Assembly: GCF_014837035.1 (NCBI RefSeq)
Contig: NZ_JACSPS010000001.1
Coordinates: 180,374 to 244,373 of the forward strand
Source of the DNA: Kaistella pullorum
GTDB lineage: Bacteria; Bacteroidota; Bacteroidia; Flavobacteriales; Weeksellaceae
Direction: 5' to 3'
Length of the DNA: 64,000 nucleotides
Within the stretch, counting starts at the first letter, position 1, and every line of letters begins with the position of its first letter. The position numbers and the translations under genes are program-made. The notes under the pieces were generated by a model. It did no database searches. It was not told the origin of the DNA and worked only from the letters and a program-made list of their open reading frames with translations. Below, one piece after another: positions 45,571 through 54,403 of the stretch.

Positions 45571-46586
45571 GCACAGAGACATTAGATAAAGCAAAATCAA
45601 ACCTTCCGGTAAGAGGATTCTTAAAAATAGACGACCTCATCATTCCTAAGGGCGAAGAATTGGTGCAGGCCATCCTCGACCTCAAAAAAGAAAAAAACGC
45701 GGTTATTCTCGCACACTACTATCAGCCGCCCGCTATTCAGGACATCGCGGACTTTCTAGGTGATTCGCTGCAACTGGCGAGACAGGCCAAAGATACCGAT
45801 GCAAACATGATCGCATTTTGTGGTGTGCACTTTATGGCTGAAGCCGCAAAAATACTGAACCCGACAAAGAAAGTCGTTTTACCGGATACGCAGGCCGGCT
45901 GTTCACTGGCCGACGGCTGCAGCGGCGAAGGTTTGCGTGCCATGCGAGCTAAACATCCGAACGCCATCATCGCCACGTACATCAACTGTAACGCGGAAAC
46001 CAAAGCAGAATCAGATATAATCGTGACGAGTTCCAACGCAGAAACCATCATAGAATCTTTACCGAAAGACAGACCCATCATATTCGCTCCAGATAAAAAC
46101 CTCGGCCGTTATCTGGCGAAGAAGACCGGCCGCGACATGATCTTCTGGGATGGCAGCTGCATCGTACACGAAGCGTTTTCTATGGAAAGGATCGCGCAGC
46201 AAATGGCGTCAGTTCCGGAGGCTAAACTCATCGCGCATCCTGAAAGCGAGTCTGCGGTCCTCGATCTCGCACACTTCGTAGGTTCTACGTCGGCTTTGCT
46301 CAATTATGTAGAAAAAGACGAGGCAACCGTTTTCATCGTGGCTACAGAAGAAGGAATTTTGCACGAGATGCGCAAGCGCGCACCTCATAAGCAACTCATT
46401 CCGGCGCTTGTGTTTGATGAGAGCTGCAACTGTTCTGAATGTTTCTACATGAAGCGAAATACCATGGAAAAGCTCTATCTCTGCATGAAATATGAACTTC
46501 CGGAAATCACGATGGATGAAGACCTTCGTCTGCGCGCGCTGAAACCCATCGAGGCGATGCTCGATATGAGCAAAATGATCAAATAG
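45567..46586 (+). CDS. nadA: quinolinate synthase A
   Basis: 339 residues. It condenses iminoaspartate with dihydroxyacetone phosphate for NAD synthesis, using a [4Fe-4S] cluster. AVILAHYYQPPAIQDIADF (about 39-58), FCGVHFMAEAAKIL (about 88-101), AGCSLADGC (about 111-119), HPESE (about 222) and the C-terminal CNCSECFYMK (about 288-297) carry the substrate residues and cluster cysteines. No nadB or nadC is adjacent. It ends the yicC-gmk operon; a terminator hairpin lies 85 bp downstream in a 22-bp repeat array. Confidence 0.94.
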   Translation: MSTETLDKAKSNLPVRGFLKIDDLIIPKGEELVQAILDLKKEKNAVILAHYYQPPAIQDIADFLGDSLQLARQAKDTDANMIAFCGVHFMAEAAKILNPTKKVVLPDTQAGCSLADGCSGEGLRAMRAKHPNAIIATYINCNAETKAESDIIVTSSNAETIIESLPKDRPIIFAPDKNLGRYLAKKTGRDMIFWDGSCIVHEAFSMERIAQQMASVPEAKLIAHPESESAVLDLAHFVGSTSALLNYVEKDEATVFIVATEEGILHEMRKRAPHKQLIPALVFDESCNCSECFYMKRNTMEKLYLCMKYELPEITMDEDLRLRALKPIEAMLDMSKMIK

Positions 46587-46653
46587 CAAGCTTTCGCGCA
46601 AAGATAATACTCTACGGATGCGCGTACCTTTATCATTTAAACTTAAGGGAAGA

Positions 46654-46763
46654 CAGCTTACATAAAAAGACACGGACGTTTTTTGAAGAACGTCCGTATG
46701 TTTTTAATAAAAGACCCGCATGTTTTAGGTAAAAGATACTTATGTTTTATTACGGGCATGCAA
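46654..46763. repeat. 22-bp tandem repeat array downstream of nadA
   Basis: The phrase ATGTTTT followed within a few bases by TAAAAGA recurs with a 22-bp period: unit starts at 46,698, 46,720 and 46,742, with more degenerate units at 46,676 and 46,654. The third clear copy drifts at its end. The nadA terminator hairpin coincides with the unit at 46,676. The remaining sequence up to folB (46,764-46,851) shows nothing recognisable. Confidence 0.6.
46672..46708 (+). terminator. terminator of the yicC-nadA operon
   Basis: ACGGACGTT, 8-base loop, AACGTCCGT, then ATGTTTTTAAT. A 9-bp stem with a T-rich tail. Confidence 0.7.
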
Positions 46764-46851
46764 TGCTTTATTTAAATGATTAGATACTGTTCCTTTTCCA
46801 AACCATTAAGATCCTGAAATAAAGCTTTAATTTAAACTAAATTCATTAAAG

Positions 46852-47214
46852 ATGACCTCAAAAATTCTCCTGGAAGACATAAAGATCTATGCTTACCACG
46901 GCGTGCTGCCCGAAGAGAAAATACTCGGAACTTACTATCTGGTAAACGCCGAAATCTCTGCAGATCTTTGGAAAGCCACGCAAACCGATAACCTCAGTGA
47001 TACGGTGAATTACGCTGAAATCAACACCCTCATCCACGAGGAGATGAAGATTCCCTCAGAACTCATGGAACATGTGGCAGGCAGAATCATGGAAAGGATC
47101 GCTAAAACATTCGCGTCTGTGAGCCACATTAAATGTAAAATCACCAAGACCAATCCGCCCATGCCGGGCGAAATGCACGGCGTAAGCGTGGAGTTCGAAA
47201 AACGCTTTGAATAG
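46852..47214 (+). CDS. folB: dihydroneopterin aldolase
   Basis: 120 residues, the usual length. It cleaves dihydroneopterin in folate synthesis. ILLEDIKIYAYHGVLPEEK (about 4-22, with the YHGVLPEE substrate segment), LSDTVNYAEINTLI (about 46-59) and the C-terminal CKITKTNPPMPGEMHGVSVEF (about 98-118, catalytic Lys in ITKTNPP) are intact. It stands 5' of lnt with 93 bp between them. Confidence 0.93.
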   Translation: MTSKILLEDIKIYAYHGVLPEEKILGTYYLVNAEISADLWKATQTDNLSDTVNYAEINTLIHEEMKIPSELMEHVAGRIMERIAKTFASVSHIKCKITKTNPPMPGEMHGVSVEFEKRFE

Positions 47215-47250
47215 TATTGTCTCCTGAGCACTTACATTTTTTTATTTGCT

Positions 47251-47258
47251 TAAATTTG
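47251..47258 (+). promoter_or_regulatory. -7 box upstream of lnt
   Basis: TAAATTTG, 49 bp before the ATG at 47,308; suggests lnt has its own promoter besides read-through from folB. Confidence 0.4.
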
Positions 47259-47307
47259 TAAGGACCGTCCTGGCGACCTTCCACACGGCTCAATTTTAAA
47301 AAATTCA

Positions 47308-48939
47308 ATGAAATATATCATACTTTCACTGCTTTCGGCGGTTTTACTCAGCGTCTCGTGGCCTACGTACGGCGTTCCGTTCTTTCTTTTTTTCGCACTG
47401 GTCCCGCTGCTCATGATGGAGCACGACATCACCAAATTCTCGAAATTAAAAAACAAAAGTTGGTCGGTTTTTGGTCTCGCCTACCTGTGTTTCATCATCT
47501 GGAACATCGTCACTACAGGCTGGCTATATGGCTCAAAGAACCCGGACGGCACACATTCTGTCGCGGCGGTGGTTTTGCCAGTGGTGTTTAATTCGCTGTT
47601 TTACGCGCTTTTATTCCAACTTTATCACTGGTACAAGAAGGCGCAGGGAACCTATTTCGGGCTCGTGTTCTTCGTAGCGATCTGGATGTGCTGGGAAAAA
47701 TTCCATTTAAGTTGGGAACTTACCTGGCCGTGGCTAAACCTTGGAAACGCGTTTGCAGATTACCCGAAACTCATCCAATGGTATGATACCCTGGGCGCCA
47801 CCGGCGGAAGTTTCTGGATCCTGCTCGTAAACGTCTATATCTTTTATACGGTAAGAATTTGGGAAGCCGCGCGAAAACGCAGGTCTTTGATCATCAATTC
47901 TGCAGTAATCTTAGCCGGAATCGCGTTACCAATGCTGATTTCAGTGGTTAAATATGAAAATTTTGACTTAAAACCGACCGGCTCTGTCAGTGTGTTAATG
48001 CTGCAGCCCGAGCTTGATCCATACACCGAAAAATATTCAAAAGACAGCCTTACCATACTCAATGACCTGCTGACGCTTGCAGAACAAAATTCGACCGGCC
48101 AGATTGATTATTACATCGGGCCGGAAACCTCGCTGCCGGGGTTCGGCTCTATTTCCGAAACAGGCTTTGAACACAGTACGCTTCTGAATTCAGTGAAAGA
48201 GTTTTTAGGCAAACATCCCAAATCAGTATTCGCGACCGGAATCTCATCGCACCGCTTTTACCGCGACGAAAATGAAAAGTCTTCCACGGCTTATCAAACT
48301 TCCTCAGGGTCGTTTGTTGACAGCTACAATTCTGCCGTGCAGATCATACCGAACCACAACGTGGAAGTTTATCACAAAGGCAAGTTGGTTCCCGGCGTTG
48401 AAATCTTCCCTTACATCAACGTGCTGAAACCAGTCTTAGGCGATGCAATGATAGACCTCGGCGGTACGGTAGCGTCCCTCGGGGTGGATGATGAACGCAA
48501 AGTTTTTGCGAATCCGTACAACGCGGGCAAACTCGCGCCGATCATTTGCTATGAAAGCATCTACGGTGAGTTTGTTACTGATTACGTTAAGAAAGGAGCG
48601 AACTTTCTCGCGATTATGACAAACGACTCCTGGTGGGGCGTTACACAGGGCCACAAACAGCTGCTGGCGTATGCCAAACTTCGCGCGATAGAGACGAGAC
48701 GTGAGATTGCGCGTTCCGCGAACAGTGGGATTTCAGCGCACATCGATGCCCGCGGAAACATCATGGCAGATACACTTTACGGCGACAAAACCACTCTTTA
48801 TGCGAAAGTGAATCTGTATGACCATACCACGTTTTACACCCGCGCCGGCGACCTGATTTCGAGGATGATGGTGTTTGTGCTCGGCTTTTTGGTATTTTAC
48901 ACTTTGATCAAGAAGTTCCAGAACCACCAGAAAAAGTAG
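47308..48939 (+). CDS. lnt: apolipoprotein N-acyltransferase
   Basis: 543 residues. Five to six N-terminal membrane helices (about 1-215) and one C-terminal helix (about 510-530) flank a periplasmic nitrilase domain (about 225-500). The catalytic triad is visible: Glu273 in GPETSLPG, Lys357 in YHKGKLVPG and Cys414 in IICYESIYG. The enzyme adds the third acyl chain to lipoproteins. The motif LVPGVEIFP replaces the LVPFGEYVP of proteobacterial Lnt, a variant seen in Bacteroidetes. It is convergent with the helicase gene. Confidence 0.92.
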   Translation: MKYIILSLLSAVLLSVSWPTYGVPFFLFFALVPLLMMEHDITKFSKLKNKSWSVFGLAYLCFIIWNIVTTGWLYGSKNPDGTHSVAAVVLPVVFNSLFYALLFQLYHWYKKAQGTYFGLVFFVAIWMCWEKFHLSWELTWPWLNLGNAFADYPKLIQWYDTLGATGGSFWILLVNVYIFYTVRIWEAARKRRSLIINSAVILAGIALPMLISVVKYENFDLKPTGSVSVLMLQPELDPYTEKYSKDSLTILNDLLTLAEQNSTGQIDYYIGPETSLPGFGSISETGFEHSTLLNSVKEFLGKHPKSVFATGISSHRFYRDENEKSSTAYQTSSGSFVDSYNSAVQIIPNHNVEVYHKGKLVPGVEIFPYINVLKPVLGDAMIDLGGTVASLGVDDERKVFANPYNAGKLAPIICYESIYGEFVTDYVKKGANFLAIMTNDSWWGVTQGHKQLLAYAKLRAIETRREIARSANSGISAHIDARGNIMADTLYGDKTTLYAKVNLYDHTTFYTRAGDLISRMMVFVLGFLVFYTLIKKFQNHQKK

Positions 48940-48945
48940 CCGTTA

Positions 48946-48963
48946 AGTTTAAATATTTAAACT
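48946..48963. terminator. 18-bp AT palindrome between convergent lnt and helicase genes
   Basis: AGTTTAAATATTTAAACT is a perfect palindrome in the 22-bp gap and overlaps the helicase stop codon. It could end transcription in both directions, but it has no GC stem, so this is a weak call. A similar ATTTAAATATTTAAAT lies near 57,038. Confidence 0.35.
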
Positions 48964-51094
48964 ATTTCGTCTTGCTTTCTTTCACGAAAGTATAGTGATT
49001 GAGCAGAACACGGATTTCATTAAACTCAAAATCTTTTGGCAGCACCTGTTTCCAGGCACTTAAGGTTTCGTGGGTGTCGTCTTTTTTGAATTCCTTTTCA
49101 AATGTTTTGATTTTGTCTTTGTCGAAAATCCGCTTCAGGTCTAGCAAACCTCTTTCCGCGAACTTCGCCAGATGTCCGTAAATGGTTTCGGGCACCAGTC
49201 CGCGTTCGCGCGCGATTTCGGGTATCGATTTACCTTCTTCAAAAAGCTGAAACGTAAGGATATGCGACGGAATTTTCGCAATCTTAGTCGTTATGATTTC
49301 CTCATTTTTAGAATCAAACAGTGGTTTCTCCAGCAGATGCACTTTCTTAAGGTCGTTCAGGTAATCTTCGAGGTCATCAAGGAACACCCGAAAATCTTCG
49401 TTGTACTGTTTAAGACCTTTTACGCCTTTGGTTTCGGCATAGAATTCCTTCAGCAGCGAGAATATCTTTGAATTTACATTGGTGAAAAAAAAGTTTACCG
49501 CACCTTTCGCTTTTGTTTCTATCTCGTCCCAGGTCGTTTTTCCCTCGATGAAGCTATGCGTCATCTGCTGGATGACACGGCGGAATTTTTCAAAGACTTT
49601 GCGGTAATTTTCAGCTTCCGGCCGGAGTGTCTGATGCAGAAAAACCACTTTATCCTTATCCGTGAGTTTTGCCTGTTTCGCGTTCTGAAACCAGACGTCA
49701 ATCGTAGGCGCGATCCACGAACATTCGAGTTTGCTGATGATTTTCTGGATGCTGTAATCGTACTTTTCAGCATTTAATATTTCCTCAATTTTCGAATTCG
49801 CATGCGTTTCATCCTGAAACTTCGAAACCCTGCGGTCTGAATAAATGACTTCAGGCGTGATTTTAGACTTTAAAACAATGCCTTCCAAAGTCCGGCAACG
49901 CGAAAGCGCCACATAAACCTGACCTGACGCGAAAGATTTTCCGGCATCGATGATCAGCCTGTCAAAAGTAAGTCCCTGAGATTTGTGAATGGTGACCGCC
50001 CAGGCAAGCCGTACCGGAAACTGTGAAAAGCTGCCCAGGACTTCCTCCTTCACGCTTTTGTCTTCACCCAGCGAGTATCTTTTCTGGTCCCAATTCTCTT
50101 TTTTAAGTTTAAATATCTCATCATCACCATCGATGATCACCGAGATTTCCTTTTCGGAAAGACCGACAACTTCAGCCAGTTTCCCATTGAAATAGCGCCG
50201 CTCTCCGCTCGCGTCATTACGGATGAACATGATCTGCGCACCTACTTTTAGCTCCAGAACCTCATCGTTCGGATACTGATTTTCATTAAAGTCACCAATG
50301 ATCTCAGCCTTATAGAAATGCGCTTTTCCCGGAAGTGCGGCCAGTTTTTTCTGGTTGATGTCATCCGCCATGCGGTTGTGGGAGGTCAAATAGACGTATG
50401 CCTCGTCCTTCGGCTCAAAGTCTGGAATATATCGGGCATTGAGCGTTTCGAAATCGATATCACGGATCTCACCGTCACGGATTTCATTCAGGATCTCCAG
50501 GAATTTTTCATCCTTCTGGCGATAAACCGTCGTCAGTTCGAGTGTAATCAGCGGCAGTTCCTTCAGCGCGTAACTGTCGAAAAAGAAGGGCGAATTATAA
50601 TATTGTTTCAGGATATGTTCATCTCGCACCACGGGCGGCAGCTGGTAGAGATCGCCGATGAAAAGCATCTGCACACCACCAAACTTCTGCTGGTTGCGGC
50701 GCACGTGCCGCAGCGAGAAATCCATCATATCAAGAACATCCGCACGGAGCATCGAAACCTCATCGATGATGATGATTTCTATTTCGCGAAGCAGTTTCAG
50801 CTTGTCTTTCCGGTAGCGGAAATGATGCATCAGATCGGCAATGTTGTTTGCAGTATCTGTATCTATGCGTTCTGTAGTAGGTAAAAATGTGCGTAACGGC
50901 AGCCCAAACATCGAGTGTATGGTCACTCCACCGGCATTGATCGCTGCGATTCCGGTGGGTGCTACCACGATGAATTTTTTTCGGGTTTTAGCCACAAACT
51001 GGTTCAGGAAAGTGGTTTTTCCTGTGCCCGCCTTCCCCGTGAGGAAGATACTGCGGTGGGTGTGTTCGGCTAAACTAAACAGCGATTCGTTCAT
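48962..51094 (-). CDS. PIF1/RecD-like DNA helicase with C-terminal helix-turn-helix
   Basis: 710 residues of superfamily 1B. Walker A is LTGKAGTGKTTFLNQF (about 18-33), Walker B IIIDEVSML (about 109-117), the GDLYQLPPV segment (about 147) and the C-terminal helicase motif WAVTIHKSQGLTFDRLIID (about 365-383) with YVALSRC (about 395). An HRDC-like helical region (about 500-600) and an HTH (about 635-670; IPEIARERGLVPETIYGHLAKF) complete it. Helicases of this type are widespread in Bacteroidetes and resemble eukaryotic PIF1; a role in replication or repair is inferred. A TAAATTTG box lies 4 bp before its ATG, so the mRNA may be leaderless. Confidence 0.87.
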   Translation of the reverse strand: MNESLFSLAEHTHRSIFLTGKAGTGKTTFLNQFVAKTRKKFIVVAPTGIAAINAGGVTIHSMFGLPLRTFLPTTERIDTDTANNIADLMHHFRYRKDKLKLLREIEIIIIDEVSMLRADVLDMMDFSLRHVRRNQQKFGGVQMLFIGDLYQLPPVVRDEHILKQYYNSPFFFDSYALKELPLITLELTTVYRQKDEKFLEILNEIRDGEIRDIDFETLNARYIPDFEPKDEAYVYLTSHNRMADDINQKKLAALPGKAHFYKAEIIGDFNENQYPNDEVLELKVGAQIMFIRNDASGERRYFNGKLAEVVGLSEKEISVIIDGDDEIFKLKKENWDQKRYSLGEDKSVKEEVLGSFSQFPVRLAWAVTIHKSQGLTFDRLIIDAGKSFASGQVYVALSRCRTLEGIVLKSKITPEVIYSDRRVSKFQDETHANSKIEEILNAEKYDYSIQKIISKLECSWIAPTIDVWFQNAKQAKLTDKDKVVFLHQTLRPEAENYRKVFEKFRRVIQQMTHSFIEGKTTWDEIETKAKGAVNFFFTNVNSKIFSLLKEFYAETKGVKGLKQYNEDFRVFLDDLEDYLNDLKKVHLLEKPLFDSKNEEIITTKIAKIPSHILTFQLFEEGKSIPEIARERGLVPETIYGHLAKFAERGLLDLKRIFDKDKIKTFEKEFKKDDTHETLSAWKQVLPKDFEFNEIRVLLNHYTFVKESKTK

Positions 51095-51098
51095 CGGT

Positions 51099-51106
51099 CA
51101 AATTTA
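51099..51106 (-). promoter_or_regulatory. -7 box directly before the helicase ATG
   Basis: Minus strand TAAATTTG ending 4 bp before the ATG at 51,094; transcription would start at or very near the start codon. Confidence 0.4.
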
Positions 51107-51203
51107 AGGAAAATAGCCGCAAAAGCTGATTGAAGACTGAATTTTTGACGGGCTATGAAATATTTAAAAATAATCTTAGTACCCTAATTTTAGGAAAAGG
51201 TAA

Positions 51204-51211
51204 TATTTTTG
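51204..51211 (+). promoter_or_regulatory. -7 box of the small lipoprotein gene
   Basis: TATTTTTG, 25 bp before the ATG at 51,237. Confidence 0.4.
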
Positions 51212-51236
51212 CAGGGTTTGGTTTAAAAATATCATC

Positions 51237-51686
51237 ATGACGAAGACTGCCATCTTAATTTTAGCTTCCGCACTTACTTTTACCGCCTGCAAATCGAGGC
51301 AAAATGCAGACACTGCAAACCTGCCGAAGGACATTTCGCTGAAACCGGACAATAATCTGATTCAGCAGCAGGACCGTGAAGAACTGAGTTTGATGCTCAA
51401 AGAAATTGAAACATTCGCCACTTCGAAAACCTGCAGCGACGCGTCTGAATGGAAATTTGCAGCGATCGGTGCTAAACCCTGCGGTGGTCCGAGTTCGTAT
51501 ATTGCGTATCCGCTCGCACTGGAAACGGAAATCTTAGAAAAGATCAATCTGTTTACCCGGAAGCAATCGACATTTAACACGAAATATCAGCTGATCTCTG
51601 ACTGCCGAATGGTGATGCCGCCCGTCGGAATGAAATGTGTTGACGGAAAGGCGGTGCTGATCAGTGAAGTTGCCGAAGTGCAGTAA
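51237..51686 (+). CDS. small lipoprotein, function unknown
   Basis: 149 residues. A lipoprotein signal ends at Cys18 (TFTAC). The mature protein has CSDASEWKFAAIGAKPCGGPSSYIAY (about 62-87) and DCRMVMPPVGMKCVDGKAVLI (about 122-142); the pairs of cysteines probably form disulfides in the periplasm. I recognise the pattern of a conserved flavobacterial protein family but cannot give it a function. It is convergent with the gamma carbonic anhydrase gene with no gap between the stop codons. Confidence 0.65.
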   Translation: MTKTAILILASALTFTACKSRQNADTANLPKDISLKPDNNLIQQQDREELSLMLKEIETFATSKTCSDASEWKFAAIGAKPCGGPSSYIAYPLALETEILEKINLFTRKQSTFNTKYQLISDCRMVMPPVGMKCVDGKAVLISEVAEVQ

Positions 51687-52202
51687 TTAATCTTTGTACC
51701 AGCCGGAATATTTGACATAGTTGTTGGCGATTCTGTTCACCTCACCTTCGAGGAGTTCCGCTGAGATATCTTTGATTTTCCGCGCCGGAATTCCACCCCA
51801 AACTTCACCGGATTTGATGTGCGTGCCCTGCGTAACGACGGAACCTGCGCCGACAATTGAGTTACTTTCTACGGTACAGTCGTCCATCACGATGGCGCCC
51901 ATGCCGATCAACACGTTGTCTTTTATCGTACAGCCGTGCACGATGGCGTTGTGACCGATCGAAACGTTATTCCCTATTATCAACGGAAACTTTTCAAATG
52001 TACAATGCAGCATCGCGTTATCCTGCACGTTTACCTTGTTCCCAAGCGTGATGAAATGTACGTCACCGCGGATCACGGCGTTGTACCAGACGCTGCACTC
52101 GCGGCCCATAGTCACATCACCAATCACCGTGGCCGTTTCAGCCAGAAAAGTACCTTCACCAATTTGCGGAGTTTTATCTAAAAGTGTCTTAATAATTGCC
52201 AT
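51687..52202 (-). CDS. gamma carbonic anhydrase family protein
   Basis: 171 residues of left-handed beta-helix. The three zinc-ligand histidines are present in NAMLHC (about 68-73) and IGHNAIVHGC (about 86-95). The surrounding hexapeptide rungs and the C-terminal helix are typical of the YrdA/CaiE/PaaY group, in which carbonic anhydrase activity has been shown for only some members. No partner gene is nearby. Stop codon is directly adjacent to that of the convergent lipoprotein gene. Confidence 0.85.
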   Translation of the reverse strand: MAIIKTLLDKTPQIGEGTFLAETATVIGDVTMGRECSVWYNAVIRGDVHFITLGNKVNVQDNAMLHCTFEKFPLIIGNNVSIGHNAIVHGCTIKDNVLIGMGAIVMDDCTVESNSIVGAGSVVTQGTHIKSGEVWGGIPARKIKDISAELLEGEVNRIANNYVKYSGWYKD

Positions 52203-52289
52203 GCGCTGTCTGTTTTAATGATGGTTTTTGGGGATGACCGGTATTTATAAAATCGAAGTATAAAAGCGGATTGCCAATTTTGTAATCCG

Positions 52290-52297
52290 TATTTTTG
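52290..52297 (+). promoter_or_regulatory. -7 box of the NifU-like gene
   Basis: TATTTTTG, 13 bp before the ATG at 52,311; a TTG lies 16 bp further upstream. Confidence 0.45.
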
Positions 52298-52310
52298 CCA
52301 TTCAAATTTA

Positions 52311-53198
52311 ATGAATAATATGAGACCTATCCTTATAGAACCTACCGAAAACCCGAAAGTGCTGAAATTCGTCGCAGATTATACCTTGCTGCCCGGTTCC
52401 GTGGAGCTTGACCGCGATTCTGACATTTCGGAAATACCTTTGGCTCAGGAACTTTTCAAATATCCTTTCGTGGAACGGATTTTCATCACCGCCAACTTCA
52501 TTGCCGTGGCAAAACAGGACGGCGTAGAATGGGAACATGTAGCCGAAAGCCTTAAAAACATCCTGCAGGAAACCCTTCACGAAAATCCACGCATCTACCG
52601 TCAGAAAATGGCGGATTCACACCAGATTTTCAGTGAAATGACACCAAACCCGATGGTAATGAAATTCGTTTCGAGCAACAGGCTGATCGATGGTTTTGTG
52701 GAAGTGAAATCGCTCGAAGATTCGGGAGATGTTCCGCTTGCTGCCGCGTTGTTTGCTAAGTTCGGTTTTGTAAAAGAAGTCTTTATCTCTGAAAACTTTG
52801 TCGCGATTACCAAAAATGTGTCTGTTGAATGGCATGAGGTGATGATTGAAGTGCGTGATTTCATCGCTAATTATTTGCAGGAAGGCGGTAAAATCTCGAA
52901 CATTGCCGCACAAAAACACGAGAAACCTGCCGAAAATATCATTAACCGCGAATACACCGAAACCGAACAGAAAATTTCGGATATTCTTGACGAATACGTG
53001 GCGCCGGCAGTAGCAGGTGACGGCGGCAAAATTTCACTTATCGAGTACGATGAAACCTCAAAAACTGCGAGAATGTTACTGCAGGGCGCATGTTCTGGCT
53101 GTCCGAGTTCTACGGCGACATTAAAAGGCGGTATCGAAAACCTTTTGAAGCAGTTTGTGCCCGAACTTATAGACCACGTGGAAGCGGTAAACGGATAA
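52311..53198 (+). CDS. NifU family iron-sulfur carrier with two Nfu N-terminal domains
   Basis: 295 residues. Two tandem Nfu_N-type domains (about 4-95 and 106-195) share the pattern T.NP.V.KFV and E.PLA..LF..PFV...FI..NF.A. The C-terminal NifU-like domain (about 220-292) holds the cluster-binding CSGCPSSTATLKGGIE. It should carry and deliver [4Fe-4S] clusters in the cytoplasm. ATG at 52,311 and 52,320 are both possible. hemH follows 68 bp downstream in the same direction, possibly cotranscribed, linking iron-sulfur and haem biosynthesis. Confidence 0.87.
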   Translation: MNNMRPILIEPTENPKVLKFVADYTLLPGSVELDRDSDISEIPLAQELFKYPFVERIFITANFIAVAKQDGVEWEHVAESLKNILQETLHENPRIYRQKMADSHQIFSEMTPNPMVMKFVSSNRLIDGFVEVKSLEDSGDVPLAAALFAKFGFVKEVFISENFVAITKNVSVEWHEVMIEVRDFIANYLQEGGKISNIAAQKHEKPAENIINREYTETEQKISDILDEYVAPAVAGDGGKISLIEYDETSKTARMLLQGACSGCPSSTATLKGGIENLLKQFVPELIDHVEAVNG

Positions 53199-53266
53199 AT
53201 ATATCAGCAATTGGTTTGAACATATGCCGTGCTTATTGGACAGCCAATTACTTATTTCAAAAAAAT

Positions 53267-54289
53267 ATGAAAGGAATTTTATTAGTCAATCTCGGTTCGC
53301 CGAAATCTACGCGTGTTGAAGATGTGAAGGAGTACCTCGACGAGTTTCTGATGGACGAAAAAGTGATCGATTACCGCTGGTTTTTCCGTTCGCTGCTTGT
53401 TCAGGGCATTATTTTGAGAACGCGTCCGGCGAAATCTGCAGAGGCTTATAAAACTGTCTGGACCGACGAAGGCTCTCCGCTAATTGTCATTACCAAGCAA
53501 ATTCAGCAAAAGCTGCAAAAGCTTGTAGATATTCCGGTGGAAATAGGGATGCGTTACTCCGAACCGAGTATTGAAAGTGGGATACGCAGCCTTACAGAAA
53601 AAGGTGTTACGGAGATCGTTCTCTTTCCATTGTATCCGCAATATGCGATGAGTACAACTGAAACTGTGGTGGATAAAGCTGAAGAGGTGCGTAAAAAACA
53701 TTTCCCAAATGTCAGAATCAGCTACGTGCAGCCTTTCTACAACCGAGATATCTATATCGACTGTCTGGCTGAAAGCATCCGCGAAAAACTTCCTGAAAAT
53801 TACGATGCCCTGCAGTTCTCCTACCACGGTGTGCCGGAGCGGCATATCTATAAAACTGACCCAACCAACACCTGCAACCTGAACGACTGCTGCTCAAGAG
53901 CCGAAAACCCGAGTCATCAGTTTTGCTATAGACACCAGTGTTATAAAACGACCGAACTTGTCACTGAAAAGCTGAACATTCCGCGCGAAAAGACGGTTGT
54001 TTCTTTTCAGTCGCGGCTTGGAAAGGATAAATGGATGGAACCTTACACTGATGAGACGCTGGATGCATTACCGAAAAAAGGTGTGAAAAATCTGGCAATT
54101 GTGTGTCCTGCTTTTGTGTCTGACTGCCTGGAAACGCTTGAAGAAATCTCGGTGGAAGGCCGTGATGAGTTCCTGCATGCGGGCGGCGAAAACTTTCATT
54201 ACATCCCATGTCTGAATGATGAAGACCGCTGGATTAAAGTGGTAAAAACGCTTTGCGAAGAAAAGCTGAACGATTTTTATTTTGTTTAA
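53267..54289 (+). CDS. hemH: ferrochelatase
   Basis: 340 residues from ATG 53,267 (MKGILLVNLGSPKS), which matches the family start; a longer upstream frame only reads through the end of the NifU-like gene in another frame. The enzyme inserts ferrous iron into protoporphyrin IX. LLVNLGSPKS (about 5-14), FSYHGVPERHIYKTDPTNTC (about 184-203; His active site) and FQSRLGKDKWMEPYTDETL (about 248-266) are conserved. It ends before a structured convergent-intergenic element that may terminate transcription. Confidence 0.93.
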   Translation: MKGILLVNLGSPKSTRVEDVKEYLDEFLMDEKVIDYRWFFRSLLVQGIILRTRPAKSAEAYKTVWTDEGSPLIVITKQIQQKLQKLVDIPVEIGMRYSEPSIESGIRSLTEKGVTEIVLFPLYPQYAMSTTETVVDKAEEVRKKHFPNVRISYVQPFYNRDIYIDCLAESIREKLPENYDALQFSYHGVPERHIYKTDPTNTCNLNDCCSRAENPSHQFCYRHQCYKTTELVTEKLNIPREKTVVSFQSRLGKDKWMEPYTDETLDALPKKGVKNLAIVCPAFVSDCLETLEEISVEGRDEFLHAGGENFHYIPCLNDEDRWIKVVKTLCEEKLNDFYFV

Positions 54290-54308
54290 ATAGACCTTCT
54301 TCCGGTGC

Positions 54309-54395
54309 GGGGTCCCTAGCCCCGATAGAAGCGGCATCCCCCTCGTCGCCTGGTAAGGCGGCGAGGGGATACAGCGGATAGCGGGAAAAAGCTCC
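54309..54395 (+). ncRNA. structured repeat element (hairpin with conserved flanks) between convergent genes
   Basis: GCGGGGTCCCTAGCCCCG can form a small stem and runs into AGAAGCGGCATCC. A long hairpin follows (CCCCTCGTCGCC, loop TGGTAA, GGCGGCGAGGGG), closed by GATACAGCGGATAGCGGG and AAAAAGCTCC. From memory this is a frequent flavobacterial element with constant flanks and a variable middle hairpin; it may be the published Flavo-1 RNA motif, but I am not certain. The plus-strand orientation follows hemH. It may be a terminator-like 3' end element. Confidence 0.5.
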
Positions 54396-54403
54396 TGAAA
54401 AAA

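Noticed and set aside
53090-53266. Longer ferrochelatase start
   Set aside because: The extra 59 codons overlap the NifU-like gene in another frame; MKGILLVNLGSPKS at 53,267 matches the family start.
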